NCBI GenBank assembly: GCA_036500765.1 | Contig: DASYBM010000017.1 | Location: 124,001 to 188,000, forward strand | Source of the DNA: Candidatus Sulfotelmatobacter sp. | GTDB taxonomy: Bacteria > Acidobacteriota > Terriglobia > Terriglobales > Acidobacteriaceae | Reading direction: 5' to 3' | Length of the DNA: 64,000 bases | Shown here: positions 52,098-60,798 of the stretch, piece after piece | Position numbering within the stretch: the stretch's first letter is position 1 | Layout of the letters: each line of letters opens with the position of its first letter | The notes under the pieces: model-generated | What the model was told of the DNA's origin: nothing | The model's input: only the letters and a program-made list of their open reading frames with translations | Databases searched by the model: none | Made by a program: the position numbers and the translations under genes

Positions 52098-52904
52098 ATG
52101 ACACCTGCTGCCGTGAAGCGCCTGTTACTCGCCGTAGTGGCCGTCGCCATCGTCACCAACCTCCCCGCTTACGCCGACGAGTGGTCGAAGACCTACACCC
52201 TGAGCGGCAAGCCCGACCTGCGGATCGACACGTCGGACGCAAACATTCGCGTAACGACTTGGGATCAGAACACGATTGAAGCCAAGGTCATCACCAGCCA
52301 TTACAAGATCGGCGATGGCGGCATCCGCGTCGAGGAGCATCAGACGGGCGACTCGGTCGACATTGAAGTGCGCTACCCGCACCACGGCCTCACCATCGAT
52401 TGGGGCCAGCATCGCGTAGACATCGTCATCCAGATGCCGCGTGAGGGCCGGGTCGACTTGAAGACTGGCGATGGCAAAATCGACCTCGCCGGATTGAAGG
52501 GCGAGATGGAGTTGCATAGCGGCGACGGCTCGGAGAACCTGGAAGACGTTGACGGCAAACTGCACGCCTCGACTGGCGATGGCCACATCACGGCCCGTGG
52601 CCGCTTCGACGAACTCGAAGTAAAAACCGGCGACGGACACCTCGAAGTGCGCGCGACACAGGGCTCTACGCTGGCCTCAGGCTGGCGGCTTGAGACCGGC
52701 GACGGCAACGTTTCCCTTGAGATTTCCCCGGAACTCACGGCCGACGTGAGCCTGCACACGAGCGACGGCCATATCGATCTCGACATGCCGATTACCACGG
52801 AGGGCGCGATTCGCCAGAATGAGGTTCATGGCAAACTCAACGGCGGCGGCAACCAACTCACAATCCGCACCGGGGATGGATCGATTCATTTGCGGAAAGG
52901 CTGA
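52098..52904 (+). CDS. DUF4097 beta-strand repeat protein
   Basis: Signal peptide (RLLLAVVAVAIVTNLPAYA) followed by a right-handed beta-repeat domain: LRIDTSDANIRVTTWDQNTI, VDLKTGDGKIDLAGLKGEME, LHSGDGSENLEDVDGKLHAS, TGDGHITARGRFDELEVKTG, DGHLEVRATQG and so on, with TGDG at each turn. GAGG five bases before the ATG at 52098 supports this start; an earlier in-frame ATG at 52062 lacks one. DUF4097 proteins are exported or anchored and may act as structural or adhesive surface proteins; function unproven. Confidence 0.88.
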   Translation: MTPAAVKRLLLAVVAVAIVTNLPAYADEWSKTYTLSGKPDLRIDTSDANIRVTTWDQNTIEAKVITSHYKIGDGGIRVEEHQTGDSVDIEVRYPHHGLTIDWGQHRVDIVIQMPREGRVDLKTGDGKIDLAGLKGEMELHSGDGSENLEDVDGKLHASTGDGHITARGRFDELEVKTGDGHLEVRATQGSTLASGWRLETGDGNVSLEISPELTADVSLHTSDGHIDLDMPITTEGAIRQNEVHGKLNGGGNQLTIRTGDGSIHLRKG

Positions 52905-53083
52905 CTTCGGGCCGGGGCGCCAGACTTCAGGATTCGTATCGCCATTTAACACATGAAACACGCAGCCCCGACACATTCGTCCGGGGGCCTTATCATCACG
53001 GACTGCATGTGCTGGCGGACGAATGCGTCCGCCGCCACGTTGTTCTCATTTAGGCGAAGGATCGAAAAACGGACTCCCGCCGA
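52905..53083. other. Intergenic, REP-like
   Basis: No gene. A gaatgcgtccgcc-type palindrome lies at 53020-53038 (ggcggacgaatgcgtccgcc). Confidence 0.5.
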
Positions 53084-54187
53084 TTACTGCAAATCCGACT
53101 TGTCGGGGTTGTAATAGAAGCGAAAGCGCAGCGCCAGATACGGGCCAGTAAATTCTGTGGGCAGCGGCGGAAACGGATTAGAAGCGGAAATGCCCGCCCA
53201 GGCGGCGCGATCCAGAGCCACATCCCCGGACGGAAATGTTAACCGCATGTCCGCCACTTTGCCGTCTTTGGTGATGGCAAACTCGATCTGCAACTTCCCC
53301 TTCTTCATCTCGGCGGATTCTGGAATCGCCTGATACCAGTGTTCGCGGACTTCCTGCAAAATGCGCTGCAAGTACGGTCCGAAGTCGACGCCCTGCGTAT
53401 CGCTGAGCACTTCGAGATTGCCCAATTGCCGGCCGTGTGCACCCGTGCCCAGGCCAAAGTCGCCTTCCTGTCCTCCGCCACCTCCGCGGCGGGCGGCGGC
53501 TGCTTCGGTCGCCTGCTGAATCGCGGAGCCTGCGCTCATACCGGTGCCGAACTTGGCAAACTCGTTGGGCCGGGCCGGAGTCTGCAACTGCGCCGTCTGA
53601 TCGCTCTGGAATTGCGGACGCTGCGCCTGCTGCTGTCCCGGCTGCGGAGCCGGTTGCTGATTCTGCGACACTGCTGGCGGCGGCTGTGCCGGTTGCGCCG
53701 CGCGTGGAGCAGACAGTCCTGGGGCGCCGGGAGGCGGCGTCGCCAGAATTTTTCGCAATTCCTTCGGATCGAGCTCGGGATGCCGCGAAGTTGCGATGCG
53801 GTCCTTGTCGGACGCAATGTTTGTATTCGGCCGACGTGGAGCTTTCTGTAAATCCGGCGGAAGCTCAAGGTACGTCAAATTATTGTTCTTATTCGCATTC
53901 AGCGGCACGGCGACCGCCGTATGCCAGCCGATTGATTTCTGGATCCAGTCCAGATGCCACAATCCGATGAACAACAGCAGGTGGACAATGATCGACAGCC
54001 ATAGCGCCTCGCGCTTGCGCGACCGTTGCAGATCGTCCTGCAATTGGATGAGCAGGTGCGGCACGCGCGCGTCCAGATCACGGTATGCGGTTTCCCAATC
54101 CTGAGTGTCGTAAAGCCCGAGCTGTTCTGGTTGCGGCTTTTCGGGCGGAGCCACCGGGTCCTGGAATGGAATTTGAGTGATCGGCAT
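53084..54187 (-). CDS. TonB family protein
   Basis: A 367-residue protein with a single membrane helix (REALWLSIIVHLLLFIGLWH, about residues 60-78), a Pro/Gln-rich periplasmic spacer (AAQPAQPPPAVSQNQQPAPQ, PGQQQAQRPQFQSDQTAQLQ) and a C-terminal TonB domain (VREHWYQAIPESAEMKKGKL, ITKDGKVADMRLTFPSGDVA, LDRAAWAGISASNPFPPLP). It would pass energy from ExbBD to outer-membrane receptors or serve an allied envelope role. The ATG at 54187 was used; an ATG 11 codons earlier is open. Confidence 0.9.
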   Translation of the reverse strand: MPITQIPFQDPVAPPEKPQPEQLGLYDTQDWETAYRDLDARVPHLLIQLQDDLQRSRKREALWLSIIVHLLLFIGLWHLDWIQKSIGWHTAVAVPLNANKNNNLTYLELPPDLQKAPRRPNTNIASDKDRIATSRHPELDPKELRKILATPPPGAPGLSAPRAAQPAQPPPAVSQNQQPAPQPGQQQAQRPQFQSDQTAQLQTPARPNEFAKFGTGMSAGSAIQQATEAAAARRGGGGGQEGDFGLGTGAHGRQLGNLEVLSDTQGVDFGPYLQRILQEVREHWYQAIPESAEMKKGKLQIEFAITKDGKVADMRLTFPSGDVALDRAAWAGISASNPFPPLPTEFTGPYLALRFRFYYNPDKSDLQ

Positions 54188-54525
54188 GCGCTGGGGCTCA
54201 ACTGCAAAACTCAACTGCAAAGCCTAACCATTAGGTTAGCTGTATTCGCCTGTCTTTAGACACCGAATACAGTCACGGCGTTGCATCCGGCCTCCAGGAA
54301 GTAACGCAAGGGTGCGCGCGCGCTTTTACAACCAAGTTATCTCTATTTTCGCATCTTTCGCGTCATTCTGCTCACCAACAAATCAGATGCGTCCTAGGCA
54401 TGTAAACATATGTAAATTGTCGTTTTTGGTGGGATAGAAAACTCATGTGGGGACAGCCGCCTCGGCTGTCCGGCGCCGGCGAAGCCGCGCCGGCCCGCGT
54501 CGATTTTTCTTAGTAACGAATACTC
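54188..54525. other. 305-bp spacer with REP-like block
   Basis: No gene. 54446-54505 carries gacagccgcctcggctgtcc (a perfect 20-nt palindrome-like element) and cggcgccggcgaagccgcgc, the same pair as at 1274-1310. Confidence 0.6.
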
Positions 54526-55515
54526 TCAGAGCTTCGCCGACGCAATCCCGGCGAGATTCACTTTCTTCCCGTGATCGCGAATCGCCGCCACAATCTCGAG
54601 TGCGAGCGCCAGCGCGCGGCGCCCGTCCTCGAGCGGAACTTGCGGGCTGGAACGCTCGCGCACGGCGCGCAAGAACGACTTCAGTTCCGCGTGCAGCGGC
54701 TCTTCAGAAGCCACCGGAGGCTTGCTCACTCCTATCTGAGGATTCGCCGAAGGAGTTCCCTCTGCCGCTCCATCCTGCCCGACGGTGAAGACCAGAACTT
54801 CCTGGCGTCCATAATCGAGAGAAATATACTGCCGCGGCTGAAAAAATCGCAGCTTGCGCACGCGCTCGGTGGAGACTCGGCTGGCGGTGAAGTTGGCGAC
54901 GCAGCCCGATTCCAGTTCCAGGCGCACATTGGCAATGTCCACCTTGCCCGACAAGATCGGCAGACCGACGGCGCGAACTTCCTTGACCGGCGACTTGGCA
55001 AACGCCAGCACAATATCGAGATCGTGGATCATGAGATCAAGCACCACATCCACATCCAGCGATCGCGGAGTAAATACACTCAGCCGGTGGACTTCGAAAA
55101 ACATAGGCTGCGTCAGCAGCGGAATCGTAGCGCGCACCGCAGGATTGAAACGTTCAAGGTGACCGACCTGCGCAATCCGTTTGTGCCTGGCGGCGAGTGC
55201 GACGAGTTCGTCGGCCTCGGCCAGAGTTGTCGCCAGCGGCTTTTCGATCAGAACGTCGACGCCAGCCTTCATCAGTTCGCTGGCCACGCTCAGGTGATGC
55301 ACGGTCGGCGACGCCACCGACGCGGCTTGCAACTCGCTATGCGTGGTCAACATCTGGTGCACCGAGCCGAAGCCCTTGCAGCCAAACTCCCGGGCCACCT
55401 CATCGGCGCGATTCACATCGCTATCCACCACTCCCAGCAGCCGGACCGGTTCCCCTTGTTGTTCGAGTTCCTTGTAAACTCGGGCATGATTGCGTCCAAA
55501 AACGCCCACGCCCAC
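54526..55515 (-). CDS. Gfo/Idh/MocA family oxidoreductase (start uncertain)
   Basis: NAD(P)-dependent sugar oxidoreductase. Seen: VGVFGRNHARVYKELEQQGE, RLLGVVDSDVNRADEVAREF, AVSVASPTVHHLSVASELM-type, AGVDVLIEKPLATTLAEADE, HIAQVGHLERFNPAVRAT-like and MIHDLDIVLAFAKSP. The frame upstream of the only usual start (GTG at 55515) still encodes the Rossmann first strand (NSVSVAVV) without ATG, GTG or TTG, so translation may begin at CTG or the sequence has an error. In relatives the gene lies in the lpxA-lpxI region and may be a UDP-GlcNAc 3-dehydrogenase; inferred. Confidence 0.8.
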   Translation of the reverse strand: MGVGVFGRNHARVYKELEQQGEPVRLLGVVDSDVNRADEVAREFGCKGFGSVHQMLTTHSELQAASVASPTVHHLSVASELMKAGVDVLIEKPLATTLAEADELVALAARHKRIAQVGHLERFNPAVRATIPLLTQPMFFEVHRLSVFTPRSLDVDVVLDLMIHDLDIVLAFAKSPVKEVRAVGLPILSGKVDIANVRLELESGCVANFTASRVSTERVRKLRFFQPRQYISLDYGRQEVLVFTVGQDGAAEGTPSANPQIGVSKPPVASEEPLHAELKSFLRAVRERSSPQVPLEDGRRALALALEIVAAIRDHGKKVNLAGIASAKL

Positions 55516-55756
55516 GACGGCGACGGAAACGGAATTGTGCGACGGCTGATCTTGCGATGACAGAAGAAATTCCCGCTGGCCGGTTGCCGGAACGAAATTG
55601 TAAACGGAAACCAGGGAAAGAGCATCACTGGTGCGATATAACGTTCACGGCTACGATCTCAGGCTTAACGGCCGCGGCGCGGTACCCAAACTGCATAGCG
55701 GCGCCCCTGAGCGGATAGCTTTTGTAACCGCGACCCAGAAAGGACTCCCTCGCCCC

Positions 55757-56086
55757 ATGAGGACGATCGCACTGCTCACTATCTCCAACATCTTTATGAC
55801 GTTCGCCTGGTATGGACATCTGAAATATCGCGAGGTGCCGCTCTACAAGGTGATTGTGATCAGCTGGCTGATCGCCTTCTTCGAATACTGCTTTCAGGTC
55901 CCAGCCAACCGCATCGGTTCATACGAATTCACCGCGGCGCAATTGAAGACCATCCAGGAGGTCATCACTCTGACGGTCTTCGCCGCCTTCTCGGTCCTGT
56001 ACCTGAAGCAACCGCTGCGCTGGAATTACCTGGCCGGCTTCGCGCTGATCGTGGCTGCGGTGGCGGTGATCTTCAAAAAGTGGTGA
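55757..56086 (+). CDS. DUF486 family (DMT-like) membrane protein
   Basis: 109 residues with four helices: RTIALLTISNIFMTFAWYGH, LYKVIVISWLIAFFEYCFQV, LKTIQEVITLTVFAAFSVLY and RWNYLAGFALIVAAVAVIF, and the family-typical YEFTAAQLKTIQEV. The ATG at 55757 gives the usual length. Lies alone between two minus-strand genes. Role of DUF486 unknown. Confidence 0.88.
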   Translation: MRTIALLTISNIFMTFAWYGHLKYREVPLYKVIVISWLIAFFEYCFQVPANRIGSYEFTAAQLKTIQEVITLTVFAAFSVLYLKQPLRWNYLAGFALIVAAVAVIFKKW

Positions 56087-56104
56087 AGCGAAGATGGAGC
56101 CTTG

Positions 56105-56199
56105 AGTGTTAGGTCTTGGGTTTCGCTCTTCGTTACTATCTGAGTCTGACGTATGAAGTCCGAGGTCCGACGCCGAACGCCTGACGCCGATCCTAAGAC
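56105..56199. repeat. Degenerate taggtcttggg word repeats
   Basis: gttaggtcttgggtttcgct and cctaagacctaccgcccc; same family as 23933-24012 and 44657-44733. Confidence 0.6.
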
Positions 56200-56688
56200 C
56201 TACCGCCCCAAAACCTTCTTCAGAACCGCAATCTGTCCCGCATGATAAAGCTCATGCTGCGCGATCCCATGCAGCATGTGATAGAAGTCATAGCGCTTGC
56301 CGGGAACGCGATCTCGCAGCCGTGAGTCGGGCAGAGCGGCGACTGTTTTGACGAGAGCATCGTGCGTGCGCTTCGCCGCGGCGACCGCCTTGCGCCAGGC
56401 AGCCTCTCTCGCTGCCGGCGCCGGCGGAAAGTTTGCCACTCCCGCCGGCTGACATTTCTCGCCACTAAGCCTCCGTGCCCCGGCGGCGTCCCACACTGCA
56501 ATGTGCAAGACCAGTTCCCAGATGCTGTGAACTTCAGGCAGAGGCTTGGCAGCCGCACTGGCAGCGTCGACGTCCTCCAACAGTTCGAGCAAGGCCGGCC
56601 CGTGCCACGCGCTGCCGTAGAAGGCGCGCTGAAGCTGGTCGGCGATGCGGCTGGCTTCGGATTGCATTTGTGCCTGCTTCGATCTCAT
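56200..56688 (-). CDS. DinB superfamily protein
   Basis: Four-helix bundle of 162 aa. Three His for a metal are seen at HSIWELVLHIAVWDAAGARR and HELYHAGQIAVLKKVLGR. Four bases separate it from lpxI before it, so it is co-transcribed with the lipid A genes, though its own role is unlikely to be in lipid A. Possibly a thiol-dependent or detoxifying enzyme by analogy with other DinB proteins. Confidence 0.86.
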   Translation of the reverse strand: MRSKQAQMQSEASRIADQLQRAFYGSAWHGPALLELLEDVDAASAAAKPLPEVHSIWELVLHIAVWDAAGARRLSGEKCQPAGVANFPPAPAAREAAWRKAVAAAKRTHDALVKTVAALPDSRLRDRVPGKRYDFYHMLHGIAQHELYHAGQIAVLKKVLGR

Positions 56689-56692
56689 CGAA

Positions 56693-57577
56693 TCAAATCC
56701 CGTTTGCGACGATTGCGATTCTCGCCGTGTTGGCGGCGTCGATAATCTTCTGCCCGTCCAGGAGCAAGCATTTTCCCGCCTCCAGAGAGAGACAAGTCGC
56801 CCCCGCTTCCTGCATTACGTCGATCGTCTTCACGCCGATGACGGGCACATCGAAGCGCATATCCTGATTCGGCTTCGCAATTTTGACCACCGTAAGAGCG
56901 CGGCTCAGCGTGGAAATATCGCTCTTCAAGGGGTCGTTATTCCGAGGGTCGCCAATCTCGGAGGTGCTACTCAACGACCGCATAATCTGTCCAGCCCGCT
57001 CGATGGTTGCGTCGGTGCCTTCCATGGCTTCAACCGCAACGCATGCAGATTCTGCAATGACTACTGTCTGCCCAATATCGTGCTCCGCAAGTTGGCGGGC
57101 CACACTGCGCCCGTACTCGATATTCTTGCGCTCCTGCTCAGTTGGCTCCCGCTTTGTCAGCACGCCGGACTTCGCCAGCAGCGGTTCGAGCAGCCAGGTT
57201 GAGCTTTCGAGCGTCACGCCTTCGTCGCTCAACACCTTCGCCACCGCTCCCAGCAATGAATCCGTATTGCGTGCCGTTAGAGAGAGCAGAAGTTTAGCCA
57301 GCCGCCAGTCTGGCCGGATGCTGGAAAAAATCTGCTTGTGCTTCACCTGCCCCGCCATAATGGCGCGCTTCACCCCTTCGCGCTGAAAGGTTTCAATCAG
57401 CTTCGAGAGTTCCCCGAGCGAAACCCACCGCACCACCGCGGCCCCGCGAGATTCGATCTCTGGAAAAGTTTCTTCCTTGATAGCGACCACCACGACTTCA
57501 TATCCCTGCGCGCGCGCCGCGTCGAGCACCAGGAAAGGAAACTTGCCGTTGCCGGCGATGAGGCCGAGACGTTGCAT
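56693..57577 (-). CDS. lpxI: UDP-2,3-diacylglucosamine pyrophosphatase LpxI
   Basis: DUF1009/LpxI, the alternative to LpxH in lipid A synthesis, hydrolysing UDP-2,3-diacylglucosamine to lipid X. Seen: LGLIAGNGKFPFLVLDAARA, VVVVAIKEETFPEI, GVKRAIMAGQVKHKQIFSSI, RNTDSLLGAVAKVLSDEGVT and QDMRFDVPVIGVKTIDVMQE with AGATCLSLEAGKCLLLD. The start is ATG at 57577. It follows lpxA in the fabZ-lpxA-lpxI order. Confidence 0.94.
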   Translation of the reverse strand: MQRLGLIAGNGKFPFLVLDAARAQGYEVVVVAIKEETFPEIESRGAAVVRWVSLGELSKLIETFQREGVKRAIMAGQVKHKQIFSSIRPDWRLAKLLLSLTARNTDSLLGAVAKVLSDEGVTLESSTWLLEPLLAKSGVLTKREPTEQERKNIEYGRSVARQLAEHDIGQTVVIAESACVAVEAMEGTDATIERAGQIMRSLSSTSEIGDPRNNDPLKSDISTLSRALTVVKIAKPNQDMRFDVPVIGVKTIDVMQEAGATCLSLEAGKCLLLDGQKIIDAANTARIAIVANGI

Positions 57578-57645
57578 AAGTGATCCGTGATCAGCGATCA
57601 GTGGCTAGTAAGGTGCGATGTTACTGACCACTGGCCACTAGCCAC

Positions 57646-58452
57646 TCACTTAATCACTCCTCGCTCCGACACTTCGATAAACCGGATCATCATATCGACA
57701 TCGTCCCCGCGGTCGGCGTCGGACTTCAAAGCCTCCAGCGCCTGCGAAGTATTCAGCTTCGACGCCAGCAAAATTTTGAACGCGCTCTGGATCTTCGCGA
57801 TGCGATCCTTCGAGAAGCCGCGGCGTTCGAGGCCGACTTTGTTCGCGCCGTAAGCATGATTTTCGCGCGCCGCCGAGGTCATGGAGAAGGGCAGCACATC
57901 CTGCGTGATCATCGCTCCGCCGCCAATATAGGCGTGCGCCCCGACCCGCACGAACTGATGGACCGCGCTCAGCGCGCCCACGACAGCCCATTCTTCCACG
58001 ATCGCGTGGCCCGCGAGCGTGGCGCCATTGACCAGCATGGCGTAATCGCCCACCACGCTGTCGTGCCCGATGTGCGCGTACGCCATAATCAGCAGATGAC
58101 TGCCGAGCTTAGTCACGCCGCCGCCCTTCGCCGTGCCCCGATTGATGGTGACGAACTCGCGAATCTCGTTGTGATCGCCGATTTCAAGCTGCGTCGGCTC
58201 GCCTTTGTAAGTCACATCCTGCGGCGCCATGCCGATGGCGGTGAACGGGAAGAAGCTATTGCCCGCGCCGATTTTCGTCGGCCCTTCGATCGTTACATGC
58301 GAGACAAGCCGGCACCCCTCCCCCAGTTCAACCTCGGCGCCAATCACGCAGTAGGGGCCGACGTTGCAGGAGGCAGGAACCTTCGCGCGCGAATCGATAA
58401 TCGCCGTAGCGTGCACGTTCGAGGAATTCACGTTACTGGCATCTGCGTTCAT
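57646..58452 (-). CDS. lpxA: Acyl-ACP:UDP-N-acetylglucosamine O-acyltransferase
   Basis: First step of lipid A synthesis. The left-handed beta-helix hexapeptides are seen from ATAIIDSRAKVPASCNVGPY to HVTIEGPTKIGAGNSFFPFT, with the catalytic His in HLLIMAYAHIGHDSVVGDYA and the MLVNGATLAGHAIVEEWAVV region, followed by the C-terminal helices. The ATG at 58452 gives 268 aa, a usual length; the longer frame to 58491 is rejected. Confidence 0.94.
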   Translation of the reverse strand: MNADASNVNSSNVHATAIIDSRAKVPASCNVGPYCVIGAEVELGEGCRLVSHVTIEGPTKIGAGNSFFPFTAIGMAPQDVTYKGEPTQLEIGDHNEIREFVTINRGTAKGGGVTKLGSHLLIMAYAHIGHDSVVGDYAMLVNGATLAGHAIVEEWAVVGALSAVHQFVRVGAHAYIGGGAMITQDVLPFSMTSAARENHAYGANKVGLERRGFSKDRIAKIQSAFKILLASKLNTSQALEALKSDADRGDDVDMMIRFIEVSERGVIK

Positions 58453-58500
58453 GGGTGGGACATGCCTGGACAATCGCGGCGGGCTGAGCACTTGCAGTAT

Positions 58501-59019
58501 TTACCTCGCACCGGCGTTCCCTGGCGTTCGGTCGATCAGTTGGCATGACAAGGTTGCCTCCGCCACACGCTTGTTGTCCACGTAAACGAGACCCTCAAGC
58601 TTCGCAGCGGTCATCCCTTGCATCGTGCGCCAGCCGGTCACTTCCACCTCGAGCCGCAGTTGATCGCCGGGACTCACTGGACGCCGGAACTTCGCCCGCT
58701 CGATGCCGGTGAACAGCAGAACTTTGTTGCTGCGATCCTCGAACTCGATCAACAAAAGGACTCCCCCCGCCTGCGCCAGCGCCTCCACAATCAGCACGCC
58801 GGGCATGATGGGCAACTGGGGAAAGTGTCCGACAAAGAACGGCTCGTTGACGGTCACATTCTTAATGGCCACGAGGCGCTCTTTGCGCCTCACCTCGATC
58901 ACACGATCGATCAGCAAAAAAGGATAACGATGCGGAAGAATCTTGAAAATTTCGTTGATATCGAGCGTGGTCTTTGCGGAGCCAGCCGAATCGTCCGGCA
59001 CAGGGATGCTCTCATTCAT
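58501..59019 (-). CDS. fabZ: 3-Hydroxyacyl-[acyl-carrier-protein] dehydratase
   Basis: Type II fatty acid dehydratase of the hot-dog fold. FFVGHFPQLPIMPGVLIVEA holds the catalytic His65 and Glu79. Also seen: ILPHRYPFLLIDRVIEVRRK and FTGIERAKFRRPVSPGDQLR. N-terminal tail is 17 residues longer than in E. coli. First gene of the lipid A group; supplies hydroxyacyl chains to LpxA. Confidence 0.96.
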   Translation of the reverse strand: MNESIPVPDDSAGSAKTTLDINEIFKILPHRYPFLLIDRVIEVRRKERLVAIKNVTVNEPFFVGHFPQLPIMPGVLIVEALAQAGGVLLLIEFEDRSNKVLLFTGIERAKFRRPVSPGDQLRLEVEVTGWRTMQGMTAAKLEGLVYVDNKRVAEATLSCQLIDRTPGNAGAR

Positions 59020-59173
59020 GGTCGTTAAAACCAGTGATCAAACCGGTTGTTCCCAACCCTGTTCGAATATTACTCAAATCGTAGAACGGGGTTCGTATCA
59101 AAACGGCTTGAAGATTATACTGTACGGCTTGTGCCCAAGCTGCCGTCGGCTCCGGGCTGGAGACCAACGACCG

Positions 59174-60415
59174 ATGCCGCGCCAGAAAAAAAGTTCACAA
59201 AAGCTACAGCCGGAACAAGCGCGCTCCAACTTAGTTGAGCCCGAGGCTGCCGAGGTAACTCCGCCGTGGCCCGAGCGATTGGCCTACTTCGAAGCGCGAC
59301 AGGAAGCGATCGTCAAGACCATCGGCGAATTCGTCGAGATCGAATCTCCCAGCGACAATAAGCACGCGGCCGACGGCATGGGTGCCTTCCTCGCAGGCGC
59401 CTTCGAGGCCGTCGGCGGACGCGCCCGCGTGCATCATTCCGAACAATTCGCCGACAGCGTGCAAATCGATTTTTCCGCAAGCGTCAATGCCCCGGGTGAA
59501 GCGCTTCGCCCCGTTCTGCTCCTCGGCCACTTCGATACCGTCTATCCTTTGGGAACGCTCGCCACCATGCCCTCCTATGTTGCTGATGGCCGCATGCATG
59601 GCCCCGGCGTACTCGACATGAAATCGGGCATCGCGCTGATGCTGTATGCGATCGCCGCGCTGCAAGCCTGGCGCGGCGGCCTGCCGCGCCCGATCACTGT
59701 GTTTCTGGTTTCCGACGAAGAAGTCGGCAGCTATTCTTCGCGAAAAATCACCGAGGCGCTGGCGCTGGAATCGGCTGCTGTACTCGTGCTCGAACCGGCC
59801 GCATCGCGCGGAGCCGTAAAGACCGCGCGCAAGGGCGTCGGCGAATACGTCCTCAACGTGAAGGGCGTCGCCGCGCACGCCGGTCTCGACCCCGCCAAGG
59901 GACACAGCGCTATCCGAGAACTGGCCCGCCAGATCGCCGCCATCTCGAAGCTGAACAATCTGAAGCTGGGTATCTCGGTAAATCCCGGCGTGATCCGCGG
60001 CGGAACCCGCACCAACGTCATCGCGGCCGAAGCCGCCGTCGAAATCGATGTACGCATCGCGAATGCCGAGCAGGCCGCTGCGCTCGATCGCAAACTGCGA
60101 GCGCTCAAGCCCTTCGATAAACACTGCAATCTCACCATCGAGGGTGGAATCAACCGCATGCCGATGGAGCGAAATGCCGGCGTCGCCGCACTCTACGAGA
60201 AAGCGAAAGCGATCGCGAAGCAAGTTGACTGGAAGCTCGAAGAGGCCGCGGTCGGCGGAGGCTCCGATGGAAACTTCACCGCCGTCTTGGGCATCCCGAC
60301 CCTCGACGGCATGGGAGGCGCGGGCCAGGGAGCCCACGCTGTTCACGAATACATCGAGATCGCCGAGTTGCCGCGCCGCGCGCTGCTTCTGGCCGGAATG
60401 ATCGAAAGCGCGTGA
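59174..60415 (+). CDS. M20 family metallopeptidase (glutamate carboxypeptidase type)
   Basis: Di-zinc exopeptidase resembling carboxypeptidase G2. Metal and catalytic motifs in order: LLLGHFDTVYPLGTLATMPS, GPGVLDMKSGIALMLYAIAA, TVFLVSDEEVGSYSSRKITE, VLEPAASRGAVKTARKGVGE and the C-terminal GQGAHAVHEYIEI. The dimerisation domain follows AAHAGLDPAKGHSAIRELAR. The first 50 residues are Gln/Lys-rich and not part of the fold. No signal peptide seen. TATACT is near 59116. Confidence 0.9.
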   Translation: MPRQKKSSQKLQPEQARSNLVEPEAAEVTPPWPERLAYFEARQEAIVKTIGEFVEIESPSDNKHAADGMGAFLAGAFEAVGGRARVHHSEQFADSVQIDFSASVNAPGEALRPVLLLGHFDTVYPLGTLATMPSYVADGRMHGPGVLDMKSGIALMLYAIAALQAWRGGLPRPITVFLVSDEEVGSYSSRKITEALALESAAVLVLEPAASRGAVKTARKGVGEYVLNVKGVAAHAGLDPAKGHSAIRELARQIAAISKLNNLKLGISVNPGVIRGGTRTNVIAAEAAVEIDVRIANAEQAAALDRKLRALKPFDKHCNLTIEGGINRMPMERNAGVAALYEKAKAIAKQVDWKLEEAAVGGGSDGNFTAVLGIPTLDGMGGAGQGAHAVHEYIEIAELPRRALLLAGMIESA

Positions 60416-60474
60416 TTGTCGTTTCGACGATGTTCTGTGAACGATCTCGGAAGACGCTTACTGGAGACACTCGC

Positions 60475-60798
60475 TTGCTCAAGTTCATGGTTGTCATCTA
60501 CCGCCGTCCCGATCTGACTTCAGAACAATTTCGGCGTCATCTCGCGGAGGTTCACGCGGCGCTCGCGAAGAATCTCCCGGGCGTCAGAAAGTATGCGCAG
60601 AATTATCCAATTGCCGATCCCAAGCGGAAGGCCCCGCAGTGGAGCGCTATCGTTGAACTTTATTTCGATAGTTGGGACGCGATGGAGGCGGCTTGGGCCA
60701 CCCCGCAAGGCGCGGCCTCCGACGCCGACCTTAGTGCGTTCGCCGATTTGAGTCGCACAGCCTGGTCGGTGGTGGAAGAAATTACTCTGCTGCCGTAA
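60475..60798 (+). CDS. EthD family protein
   Basis: Ferredoxin-fold domain: KFMVVIYRRPDLTSEQFRRH, LAEVHAALAKNLPGVRKYAQ and PQWSAIVELYFDSWDAMEAA. The family normally begins a few residues before the MVVIYRRP strand, which fits the TTG at 60475, preceded by GGAG at eight bases, better than ATG at 60487. 107 aa. Function of most EthD proteins is unknown. Overlaps the convergent methyltransferase gene by 17 nt. Confidence 0.85.
   Translation: MLKFMVVIYRRPDLTSEQFRRHLAEVHAALAKNLPGVRKYAQNYPIADPKRKAPQWSAIVELYFDSWDAMEAAWATPQGAASDADLSAFADLSRTAWSVVEEITLLP

Noticed and set aside
59231..60346. 371-residue minus-strand frame opposite the M20 peptidase
   Set aside because: The M20 metal motifs run on the plus strand; the antisense frame has no recognisable domain.
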